In this document: positions 1 to 5,512 of the stretch, one piece after another | How the letters are laid out: each line of letters begins with the position of its first letter | Position numbering within the stretch: position 1 is the first letter of the stretch | Origin: a candidate division GN15 bacterium | GTDB taxonomy: Bacteria; Zixibacteria; MSB-5A5; GN15; FEB-12 | Direction of reading: 5' to 3' | Assembly: GCA_014729205.1 (NCBI GenBank) | Contig: WJKG01000090.1 | Span: 1-5,589, forward strand | DNA: 5,589 nt | The notes under the pieces: model-generated | What the model saw: the letters and a program-made list of their open reading frames with translations, nothing else | The model's database searches: none | Told to the model about the DNA's origin: nothing | Translations under genes and position numbers: made by a program

Positions 1-249
1 CTTCTGGAGTTCGTGGGTGGAGTACTCCAGTTTGAGGCCCCAGTCCTGGGTGTGGTAGTCGGCTCGGGGGTTGATCTTCATGAAGTCCCAGTTGAACATC
101 TTCTGGAAACCCAGCATCGCTTCTGCCGTACCTTTGGCGTCGTGCTCCAGATCAAAGAAGTGTCGCCAGAAGCTGGCGGCGAATCTGTCGGGTCTTTCGC
201 CGGCGAGGATCAGCCGGAGTCGTTCGGCCGGGGAATACTTGTCTGCCAT
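1..249 (-). CDS. URO-D superfamily protein (non-HemE type), N-terminal 83 codons, truncated by window edge
   Basis: Reading the minus strand from ATG at 249 gives 83 uninterrupted codons running off the window at base 1; the 3' end is missing because of the window, not a lesion. The protein opens MADKYSPAERLRLILAGE, then SFWRHFF (residues 26-32), a segment with WDFMKINPR (54-62) and a DWG triplet (69-71). A start of the type 'ERL...L.GE.PDR', a Trp-His-Phe patch and 'WDF.K..PR..Y...DWG' is what I know from uroporphyrinogen-decarboxylase superfamily proteins related to corrinoid methyltransferases. The RQAGR motif of true HemE is absent, so heme synthesis is unlikely; methyl transfer or a heme/corrinoid-related reaction is possible but cannot be assigned from 83 residues. 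The start is supported by AGGAG (255-259 on the plus strand) 5 nt upstream and a good promoter. It is cytoplasmic by appearance (no signal peptide) and divergent from the response regulator, so probably unrelated to pili. Confidence 0.8.
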   Translation of the reverse strand, partial: MADKYSPAERLRLILAGERPDRFAASFWRHFFDLEHDAKGTAEAMLGFQKMFNWDFMKINPRADYHTQDWGLKLEYSTHELQK

Positions 250-277
250 TGGGGCTCCTGCCTTTGGGGTGCCGAGG

Positions 278-313
278 TTGGGTCAATATATATGCCTGTA
301 ACGCCCCGGTCAA
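278..313 (-). promoter_or_regulatory. Sigma70-type promoter for the URO-D gene
   Basis: On the minus strand there is a -35 box TTGACC (plus-strand 313-308, 5 of 6 matches to TTGACA) and a -10 box TATATT (290-285, 5 of 6 matches to TATAAT) with an ideal 17-bp spacer. The predicted +1 is the A at about 278, leaving a short leader of about 29 nt that carries the AGGAG ribosome site. This is the best housekeeping promoter in the window and suggests constitutive expression, unless a regulator uses the GGTCAA repeats that overlap it. Confidence 0.7.
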
Positions 314-340
314 ACATCGGTTCACGGTAAGGTGGGTCAA
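281..340. repeat. Three GGTCAA (TTGACC) direct repeats at 27-bp spacing
   Basis: GGTCAA occurs at 281-286, 308-313 and 335-340, starting exactly 27 bp apart. The middle copy is the -35 box of the minus-strand URO-D promoter; the first overlaps the -10 box by two bases; the third is upstream of the promoter. Flanks are not conserved beyond about one base. They could be sites for a regulator of the divergent region, or the outer copies may be chance matches to the -35 hexamer. 27 bp is about 2.6 helical turns, so successive copies do not lie on one DNA face, which weakens a cooperative-binding reading. Confidence 0.35.
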
Positions 341-362
341 AGGAAAGTGGGAGGCGTCTATA

Positions 363-415
363 CCGGCGCCGGGTGGATGTGCAATCTTAGCTCAAAACTG
401 CACCGCTGTATACAG
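363..415. promoter_or_regulatory. Two 10-bp perfect palindromes in the divergent intergenic region
   Basis: CCGGCGCCGG (363-372) and CTGTATACAG (406-415) are each perfectly self-complementary and lie between the divergent URO-D and response-regulator genes, 118 to 75 bp before the regulator start. I find no convincing sigma70 or sigma54 promoter for the regulator in 330-489, so its promoter must be non-canonical. Either palindrome could be an operator; a 10-bp palindrome can also arise by chance. The rest of this 240-bp gap holds only the URO-D promoter and the regulator's ribosome site. Confidence 0.25.
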
Positions 416-489
416 GGGAATTCGCCTATGCCGATTTATGTAAATGAGTGCTTGAACCCGTTCACCCCTCGGCACTGCTGGAGTAGTCC

Positions 490-1884
490 ATGCCACCCAG
501 AGTTCTCATTATCGACGATGAAGACTCCATGTGCAACTTCATGGAGATTATGCTGACCAAAGAGGGCTACGAGGTGGATACCTCGACCTCACCGCTGGAC
601 GGTGTCTCCATGATCAAGGAGCGAGATTACGATGTCGTCGTGGCCGACCTGAATATGCCGGACATGAGCGGGATCGATGTGCTTCGCCAGGTCAAGCAAT
701 TCAAGGCCGACCAGGAGATGATCGTGATGACCGCGTTTGCCTCCGTGGATTCGGCGATCGAGGCGATGAAGCTGGGGGCGACCGACTACATTACCAAGCC
801 GTTCAAAGTCGACGAGATTAAGATCATCCTGGAAAAGAGCCTGAGCCGCCGCAACCTGGAGCAGGAGAATCAGGACTTGAAGCGGCGACTGGATGTTGAC
901 AGTTCGTTCGACAGCTTCATCGGCGCCTCCGAGCAAGTAGTCAAACTCAAGCAGCTGGCCCGTCAGATAGCCGGCAGTGATTCGACGGCGCTGATTCGAG
1001 GAGAGTCCGGTACGGGTAAGGACCTGATCGCCCGGGCCATTCACCAGCATTCACCCCGGAGCAACGGACCATTTGTGACAATCAACTGCGCGGCGCTGCC
1101 GGAGAGCCTGCTGGAATCGGAGCTCTTCGGTCACAAGAAGGGGTCGTTCACGGGAGCGATCAGGGACAAAGACGGTCTGTTTAAGGTGGCCGACGGCGGT
1201 ACGTTCTTCCTTGACGAGGTAGGCAATACATCGATGGCCATCCAGGTAAAGCTGCTTCGTGTGCTTGAGGACCGGAAGATCATCCCGGTGGGAGATACCA
1301 AGCCGATCAGTGTCGATGTGCGCCTGATAGCGGCCACCAATTCAGACCTGGAGGCCGATGTCAAGGCGAATCGCTTCCGGGCGGACTTGTTCTATCGACT
1401 CAATGTGATTCCCATCCAGATCCCGCCCCTGCGGGAGAGGTCTGAGGATATTCGTCTGCTGGTAAACCACTTTGTCGACAAGTTCGCGGAGAAGACCGGA
1501 AGTCCGGTTAAGCAGGTTTCCGAGCAAGCCCTGGAGCTGCTGACCTGCTACCACTGGCCGGGTAATGTGCGTGAGCTGGAGAACACAATTGAGCGGGCGG
1601 TACTTCTGAACCGGGGTACGACACTGGAGGTGGCCGACTTCCCGGATCGTCTATCCAAACCTGTCGACACGGGACCTGTGCAGGAGCGGGAGCCGGAGAA
1701 TCCGACGCTGGAGTCGATTGAGAAGGCGTATATCCACTATATCATGTCCCAGACCGACGGCAAGAAGACACAGGCGGCGAAGATACTCGGGATTGACGCC
1801 TCGACCCTGTATCGCAAGCTGGAGCGGTACAACCTGAAGGATACCGGATCGGATATGTCCGGGAAGAAGGGGAAGAAAGGCTAA
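490..1884 (+). CDS. Sigma54-dependent NtrC-family response regulator (PilR-like)
   Basis: The product is a complete 464-aa cytoplasmic transcription activator, of usual family length. The receiver domain (about 4-118) has acidic pocket D9/D10, phosphoacceptor D53 (in VVVADLNMP), T81 and K103. A charged, probably coiled-coil linker (118-137) leads to the AAA+ domain (about 142-375): Walker A GESGTGKD (171-178), sigma54-contacting loop GSFTGA (218-223), Walker B with FFLDEVG (239-245), sensor I IAATN (280-284), arginine-finger region FRADLFYRLN (296-305) and sensor II WPGNVREL (356-363). A Fis-type HTH (about 406-449, TQAAKILGIDASTLYRKL) binds DNA, and the tail is Lys/Gly rich. The ATG is set by GGAG (480-483), 6 nt upstream, and the protein starts as the family does. 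The sigma54 loop is GSFTGA instead of GAFTGA, a variant also found in functional members. No histidine kinase is adjacent. Next to two pilin genes with sigma54-type promoters, it is probably their PilR-like activator; the exact orthology is inference. Confidence 0.95.
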   Translation: MPPRVLIIDDEDSMCNFMEIMLTKEGYEVDTSTSPLDGVSMIKERDYDVVVADLNMPDMSGIDVLRQVKQFKADQEMIVMTAFASVDSAIEAMKLGATDYITKPFKVDEIKIILEKSLSRRNLEQENQDLKRRLDVDSSFDSFIGASEQVVKLKQLARQIAGSDSTALIRGESGTGKDLIARAIHQHSPRSNGPFVTINCAALPESLLESELFGHKKGSFTGAIRDKDGLFKVADGGTFFLDEVGNTSMAIQVKLLRVLEDRKIIPVGDTKPISVDVRLIAATNSDLEADVKANRFRADLFYRLNVIPIQIPPLRERSEDIRLLVNHFVDKFAEKTGSPVKQVSEQALELLTCYHWPGNVRELENTIERAVLLNRGTTLEVADFPDRLSKPVDTGPVQEREPENPTLESIEKAYIHYIMSQTDGKKTQAAKILGIDASTLYRKLERYNLKDTGSDMSGKKGKKG

Positions 1885-1924
1885 GTGGTGAATGCCTCAG
1901 GGGAAAAGGTCCTTGGGGAGTTGG

Positions 1925-1949
1925 CCCGCCGAGATGGCGGGTTTTTTTT
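1925..1949 (+). terminator. Intrinsic terminator after the response regulator
   Basis: A perfect 6-bp stem CCCGCC / GGCGGG (1925-1930 with 1936-1941) encloses the loop GAGAT and is followed at once by eight T residues (1942-1949). It lies 41 bp after the regulator's stop codon and separates its transcript from the pilin units. Confidence 0.9.
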
Positions 1950-1983
1950 CATCCTGTTTGGTGTTCGGCGGGAGCGCGATCTG

Positions 1984-1999
1984 GCATTTTGCAAAATGC
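1984..1999. promoter_or_regulatory. Perfect 16-bp palindrome, candidate upstream activator site
   Basis: GCATTTTGCAAAATGC is identical to its own reverse complement over all 16 bases. Its centre is about 183 bp upstream of the predicted sigma54 transcription start of pilin 1, within the range where NtrC-family dimers bind enhancers. It lies after the regulator's terminator, so it is not part of that gene. It has no T-run after it and no loop, so a terminator is unlikely. Binding by the neighbouring regulator is inference. Confidence 0.5.
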
Positions 2000-2052
2000 A
2001 ATACTCTCTGGCAATCTGCCTGAAGTCAGTTTTGAGATTCTGTGCTTTTTTA

Positions 2053-2066
2053 TGGGACTTGTCCCA
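2053..2066. promoter_or_regulatory. Inverted repeat TGGGAC-TT-GTCCCA, candidate enhancer for pilin 1
   Basis: Perfect 6-bp arms with a 2-bp spacer, centred about 115 bp upstream of the predicted pilin 1 transcription start and about 90 bp before the -24 element. This position is typical of upstream activating sequences for sigma54 activators. A partial match, TGGGAACTGTTCAG (2762-2775, 9 of 14 positions), lies just before the second pilin promoter. Confidence 0.5.
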
Positions 2067-2114
2067 CAAACTGGCAGGCTTCGGCGCGAGTGTTGGTAAG
2101 ATGTTGTGAGACAA
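2059..2114. promoter_or_regulatory. Pair of TTGT-N3-ACAA sites upstream of pilin 1
   Basis: TTGTCCCACAA (2059-2069) and TTGTGAGACAA (2104-2114) share the dyad TTGT-N3-ACAA with different centres. Their starts are 45 bp apart, and the second lies about 36 bp before the -24 element. The first overlaps the TGGGAC-TT-GTCCCA repeat, so the same DNA can be read as either site and only binding data can tell which matters. Short dyads of this kind are a weak signal alone; the shared form is the reason to list them. Confidence 0.3.
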
Positions 2115-2148
2115 TGGTTTTATATTGTTCAAAGCTTGCCACTGGCTC

Positions 2149-2164
2149 AGGCACGAGCTTTGCG
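2149..2164 (+). promoter_or_regulatory. Sigma54 (-24/-12) promoter of pilin 1
   Basis: AGGCACG-AGCT-TTGCG matches the sigma54 consensus TGGCACG-N4-TTGCW at all but the first and last positions. The invariant GG (2150-2151) and GC (2162-2163) are separated by exactly 10 bp. The predicted start is near 2175, giving a leader of about 66 nt that ends in a perfect Shine-Dalgarno. Transcription from such a promoter requires an AAA+ activator such as the one encoded just upstream. Confidence 0.85.
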
Positions 2165-2240
2165 ATATAGGTGAGCGAACACAAAGAATAAAGGCAAACC
2201 AGAACCATAAGCCTTGTTAAGAACTGTAGGAGGAAACACA

Positions 2241-2633
<393 letters not shown>

Positions 2634-2669
2634 CATCCCGAACTGTTGAGCTGACTCTCGCCGAGTCTC

Positions 2670-2704
2670 AAGGGCGCCTCTTCGGAGGCGCCCTTCTTCT
2701 TTTG
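2670..2704 (+). terminator. Intrinsic terminator of pilin 1 with UUCG tetraloop
   Basis: An 11-bp perfect stem (2670-2680 with 2685-2695) is closed by a C(UUCG)G tetraloop, one of the most stable RNA loops known, and followed by the T-rich tract CTTCTTCTTTT up to 2704. Such a hairpin would both end transcription and protect the 3' end of an abundant pilin mRNA. It starts 37 nt after the stop codon. Confidence 0.9.
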
Positions 2705-2761
2705 GGTGTGCTGGTATACGTAGGGGACGAAATGTTCGATTGGTGACCGCTTCTATCCGTT

Positions 2762-2775
2762 TGGGAACTGTTCAG
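2762..2775. promoter_or_regulatory. TGTTCA-containing element shared by both pilin promoters
   Basis: TGTTCA is found at 2769-2774 and also at 2126-2131, in both cases followed by a purine-A, and 17-18 bp upstream of the GG of the sigma54 -24 element. Around the second copy the sequence TGGGAACTGTTCAG contains the dyad GAAC-T-GTTC. Conservation at equal distance from both promoters suggests either a retained regulator site or a remnant of the duplication. Confidence 0.35.
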
Positions 2776-2790
2776 AAATGGTATAGCCCG

Positions 2791-2806
2791 GGGCATGGGC
2801 TTTGCA
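2791..2806 (+). promoter_or_regulatory. Sigma54 (-24/-12) promoter of pilin 2
   Basis: GGGCATG-GGCT-TTGCA matches TGGCACG-N4-TTGCW at five of seven -24 positions and all -12 positions, with GG (2792-2793) and GC (2804-2805) exactly 10 bp apart. It shares GGCA-T/C-G and GCTTTGC with the first pilin promoter, and both are followed closely by GATATAG. The predicted start is near 2817, giving a leader of about 57 nt. Confidence 0.75.
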
Positions 2807-2873
2807 AAGGATATAGTAGGTTGGTCCGATTAATGAGAATAGTGATATTAACGATAGAAGAGGAACCCAAACC

Positions 2874-3269
2874 ATGATACCAAAGCCGGAGAATAACAGG
2901 CAAAGGGGCTTCACGCTGATAGAGCTGATGGTTGTAGTGGTGATTATTGGTGTCCTGGCTGCAATGGCGATACCCCGCTGGATGCACGCCACGACACGCA
3001 CCAAGCAGTCTGAGGCGAAACAGGTCCTCAAGCAGATCTACACCATGGAGCGTATGTACAAACAGGTCTATGACACCTATTCTGCCGATCTGAACTCGAT
3101 CGGTGTGGAGGTCATGGTCGGAGCAAAATACGCCTATGTCATCAATGCCGACGCCGCTACCTTTGAGGCCACAGCTACGGCGAATCTGGATGATGACGCT
3201 GCCCTGGATACCTGGGTAATCGATGAGACGGGAGTCCTTACCAACACGGTAGATGATGCTACGACATAG
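2874..3269 (+). CDS. pilA: Type IV pilin 2 (tandem paralogue of pilin 1)
   Basis: A 131-aa prepilin with a 12-residue basic leader ending in Gly12, then FTLIELMVVV; Glu17 is the conserved E5. The mature chain is 119 aa, exactly as long as that of pilin 1, and aligns without gaps at 86 identical residues (about 72%). Identity is highest in the N-terminal helix and the KQSEAK to YTMER stretch, and falls in the last 20 residues, the part likely to face outwards. The Cys of pilin 1 is Asn here, so this copy has no Cys. The leader peptides differ strongly (MIPKPENNRQRG against MFTKFHNRQKG). The ribosome site is weaker than that of pilin 1: AGAGG at 2859-2863 with a 10-nt spacer. It has its own sigma54-type promoter and terminator. 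It may be a minor or conditionally used pilin, or a diversifying duplicate; the sequence does not decide. Confidence 0.93.
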   Translation: MIPKPENNRQRGFTLIELMVVVVIIGVLAAMAIPRWMHATTRTKQSEAKQVLKQIYTMERMYKQVYDTYSADLNSIGVEVMVGAKYAYVINADAATFEATATANLDDDAALDTWVIDETGVLTNTVDDATT

Positions 3270-3294
3270 CAGGTAGAGTGATCACTGATCTTGC

Positions 3295-3326
3295 GACGGG
3301 CGTCTTGAATGAGGCGCCCGTCTTTC
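3295..3326 (+). terminator. Intrinsic terminator of pilin 2
   Basis: An 11-bp stem (3295-3305 with 3312-3322, one G-U pair) with loop TGAATG is followed by the weak T-rich tract TTTCTT. Its stem sequence is related to the terminator after pilin 1, supporting duplication of the whole unit. It starts 26 nt after the stop codon. Confidence 0.85.
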
Positions 3327-3396
3327 TTGTGTGCTCGTCTTTTGAAATGTCAAGAACGACTGTCTTGTCGGCCGATATCAGAGGTAGACATTGTTG

Positions 3397-3426
3397 TTGA
3401 TCCTCTAACCGTCGGGAATCTATACT
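3397..3426 (+). promoter_or_regulatory. Sigma70-type promoter abutting the start codon of the 692-aa gene
   Basis: A -35 box TTGATC (3397-3402, 4 of 6) and a -10 box TATACT (3421-3426, 5 of 6) are separated by 18 bp. The predicted start of transcription is 3433 or the A of the ATG at 3434 itself, so the mRNA would have essentially no leader. No sigma54 pattern is present in this 164-bp gap, so this unit is controlled separately from the pilins. Confidence 0.55.
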
Positions 3427-3433
3427 CTAATTC

Positions 3434-5512
3434 ATGACGATACGGCTCCTCTATATTTCAGGCCTTACGGCAATTCTGGTGCTGCTGTCGGGAACCATTG
3501 CAGCGGCCCAGGAAAGTGCTCAGTCCGATGAGCAGGATACGGCCCGGGCAGTTACTGTCCAGGCGCCAGAGGTGGCAGATACGGCAGCCAAGAGTGAAAT
3601 AGAGGCTGTGGCCAAGAGTAAATCTGCGGCCGATTCGGCGCTTTCTGCTGAGCAGTTCGGTCTGATGCACCTGTCAGAGTATCTCGGGCTCCGGCCGGAT
3701 GATATTGGCTACCGTTCAGATTACACCAAGCCGGACTCGTTCCGTCTGGCCAAGGTAGTAGAGTTGATGCAGCAGCCGCTCGGGATGATTGACTACACCG
3801 AACAACTGCGCCAGACTCATGTTGTGGGCCAGCCGGAGATTGCCGCCTCGATCCTGTTTGCCGATATGGCGTGGGCGAATCAGAAGCAACGGGGGACACC
3901 ATACAAGCCCACGGTCAAGGAACTGGAGCGCCGCTTCAGCCTCTATTTCACCGAAATGACGCTCAATCAACTGCTGACCAAAGCGGTGACCTATCTCGAG
4001 GTGATTCTGCCTCGCTCCCGGGAGAAATCCCTGGCGTTACTTACACCCGAACAACGGCGGTTCCTGACCGGAGAATTCCGCGAGTTAGTGACAATCGAGG
4101 ATGACATGGAACTGCTGCCGGTGGATGTAATCGACTCCCTGGAGAAGGTCGATGAGGCGTATGCTGACAGCTTTGTTACGTTTGGATATCGGTATGACCG
4201 GGATCCGATTGTTGCGGCAGGGATCGACTGTCTGCGGGAGATCCTGCTGGAGGTGCAACAGCTACGTCGCGTCCTCGCCAGCGATACGATCGATGCTGAG
4301 ACAATTGTCGAGGGTGTCGGGCCGTTTGGCGGTGTAGAGGACAAGAGCGCCTATCTGGGGTTCCAGCCGGGATTCAAGGTCGGGGGACCGGGCAACGACT
4401 ACTACCAGGGCAACTACGATTTCATCCTGGATTTTGGCGGCGACGATGTCTATGACCTCAGTTACGACGTCAACGATCCCCACGGCGTGATCATTATCGA
4501 TCTGAGCGGCAACGACCGCTACCGCGGCAAGACAGATTTCTGTCTGGGATCGGGCTGCCTGTCGGCCGGCATTCTTCTCGATTTTGGCGGCAATGACACC
4601 TATGAGGCAAAGTCTTTCTCGCTGGGTTCGGGCTTTTTCGGATTCGGGATACTCTATGATGCTGCCGGCGATGACCATTACTTTGGCGATACTCATGTCC
4701 AGGGCGCCGGGACGTTCGGGTTAGGTCTGGTCATCGACGAGGGCGGCCAGGACAAGTACCACAGCGCCGTTTTCTCGCAGGGCTACGGGTTTGTCGGCGG
4801 CTATGGCGCCATATTCGAGCTAAACGGATCCGATGTCTATTACGCTGGCGGAAAGTACCTGGATGTCCTGCGCTATCAGGATCGGTATCTTACCCTGGCC
4901 CAGGGCTTCGGCTATGGGATGCGGCCATGGATGTCCGGTGGCGTCGGGGCGATTGTCGACCTGACTGGTAATGACCTGTACTCGTCGGAGATATTCGGTC
5001 AGGGATCCTCGTACTGGTGGTCGCTGGGTATCCTGTATGATTCCTCGGGTAACGACAATTATCAGTCCTTCCAGTACGCCCAGGGTGCCGCAGCCCATAT
5101 GACGCTCGGAACGCTTATCGACGACTCCGGCGATGACAACTACTTCGCCCGAGGTGTCTCCCAGGGGTGCGGGCACGACTATTCCTGCGGCTTGCTCTTG
5201 GATCGCAAAGGCAACGACACCTACACCTCGTACGATCTCTCGCAGGCAGCCGGTTCCGCCAATGGTGCCGGGGTCCTGGTGGATACATCGGGGAATGACA
5301 GGTACTTCATTCGGCTGCCGCGTAACTCCCAGGGATATGGAAACCCGCGTCGGGAGTTCGGGTCTATCGGCCTGTTCATTGACCTGGGCGGTGATGACCA
5401 GTATGACGGCAATGGCCACAACAACTACTACTGGCGCACCAATTCCAAGTGGGGCGGCGGGATGGATATCGAGTTGCATCCGGCAGACACAACCGGGGAG
5501 AGTGAGCTATGA
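3434..5512 (+). CDS. Exported 692-aa protein with C-terminal Gly-Asn-Asp repeat domain, function unknown
   Basis: I do not recognise a named family. Residues 1-25 form a clear Sec signal peptide (basic N end with Arg4, hydrophobic stretch 8-20, cleavage near AAA|QES at 25/26). Residues 26-75 are a low-complexity Ala/Ser/Glu/Asp/Lys linker. Residues about 76-290 look mostly alpha-helical. From 318 to 657 there are 13 copies of G-[GNDQS]-D-x-Y, usually followed by QG-x-G or SG-x-G and a hydrophobic G-[IVL]-[LIV]-x-D strand, giving a mainly 26-27-residue period that suggests a beta-solenoid. The Asp/Asn-rich turns could bind calcium, as RTX turns do, but this is not the RTX nonapeptide. Two close Cys pairs (370/375 and 579/585) could form disulfides in the periplasm or outside the cell. 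The ATG at 3434 is certain: an in-frame TAA lies at 3428-3430 and the signal peptide needs this start. No Shine-Dalgarno precedes it. Its stop overlaps the next gene, also exported, so the two probably act together at the envelope or surface. Confidence 0.9.
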   Translation: MTIRLLYISGLTAILVLLSGTIAAAQESAQSDEQDTARAVTVQAPEVADTAAKSEIEAVAKSKSAADSALSAEQFGLMHLSEYLGLRPDDIGYRSDYTKPDSFRLAKVVELMQQPLGMIDYTEQLRQTHVVGQPEIAASILFADMAWANQKQRGTPYKPTVKELERRFSLYFTEMTLNQLLTKAVTYLEVILPRSREKSLALLTPEQRRFLTGEFRELVTIEDDMELLPVDVIDSLEKVDEAYADSFVTFGYRYDRDPIVAAGIDCLREILLEVQQLRRVLASDTIDAETIVEGVGPFGGVEDKSAYLGFQPGFKVGGPGNDYYQGNYDFILDFGGDDVYDLSYDVNDPHGVIIIDLSGNDRYRGKTDFCLGSGCLSAGILLDFGGNDTYEAKSFSLGSGFFGFGILYDAAGDDHYFGDTHVQGAGTFGLGLVIDEGGQDKYHSAVFSQGYGFVGGYGAIFELNGSDVYYAGGKYLDVLRYQDRYLTLAQGFGYGMRPWMSGGVGAIVDLTGNDLYSSEIFGQGSSYWWSLGILYDSSGNDNYQSFQYAQGAAAHMTLGTLIDDSGDDNYFARGVSQGCGHDYSCGLLLDRKGNDTYTSYDLSQAAGSANGAGVLVDTSGNDRYFIRLPRNSQGYGNPRREFGSIGLFIDLGGDDQYDGNGHNNYYWRTNSKWGGGMDIELHPADTTGESEL
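4385..5404 (+). repeat. Thirteen-copy G-x-D-x-Y protein repeat, mostly 26-27 residues per copy
   Basis: Copies within the 692-aa protein are at residues 320-324 (GNDYY), 336-340 (GDDVY), 359-363 (GNDRY), 386-390 (GNDTY), 412-416 (GDDHY), 438-442 (GQDKY), 465-469 (GSDVY), 512-516 (GNDLY), 539-543 (GNDNY), 566-570 (GDDNY), 593-597 (GNDTY), 620-624 (GNDRY) and 653-657 (GDDQY). The spacing is 16, 23, 27, 26, 26, 27, 47, 27, 27, 27, 27 and 33. The 47-residue gap (470-511) holds a 20-residue insertion with LDVLRYQDRYL and a still recognisable QGFGYG. The DNA copies have diverged and are not identical, so this is an old protein repeat, not a recent microsatellite. Confidence 0.9.

Noticed and set aside
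1..249. HemE, uroporphyrinogen decarboxylase of heme synthesis
   Set aside because: The N-terminal RQAGR motif expected in HemE is missing; only superfamily membership is supported.
13..330. Plus-strand open frame of 105 codons at the left end
   Set aside because: It lies antisense to the URO-D gene, whose conserved motifs, ribosome site and promoter are clear on the minus strand. The plus frame shows no recognisable motif and no ribosome site.
330..489. Sigma54 or sigma70 promoter for the response regulator
   Set aside because: No GG-N10-GC pair with acceptable flanks is present, and TATA-like hexamers at 359, 409 and 437 have no matching -35 box.
2214..2240. Alternative TTG start nine codons upstream of pilin 1
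   Set aside because: The AGGAGG site at 2228-2233 lies 7 nt before the ATG at 2241, and an 11-residue leader fits prepilins better than 20.
3277..3286. Palindrome AGTGATCACT after pilin 2
   Set aside because: Only 10 bp, between a stop codon and its terminator, with no promoter nearby; chance is sufficient.
4385..5404. RTX (haemolysin-type) calcium-binding nonapeptide repeats
   Set aside because: The Gly/Asp composition is similar but the period is about 27 residues, the GGxGxDxUx nonapeptide is absent, and the protein has an N-terminal Sec signal whereas RTX proteins use a C-terminal type I signal.
4820..5479. Minus-strand open frame of 219 codons inside the repeat protein gene
   Set aside because: It is antisense to the repeat region and gives a repetitive Val/Ile-rich peptide, as expected from the complement of GNDxY codons. 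No ribosome site or family feature supports it.
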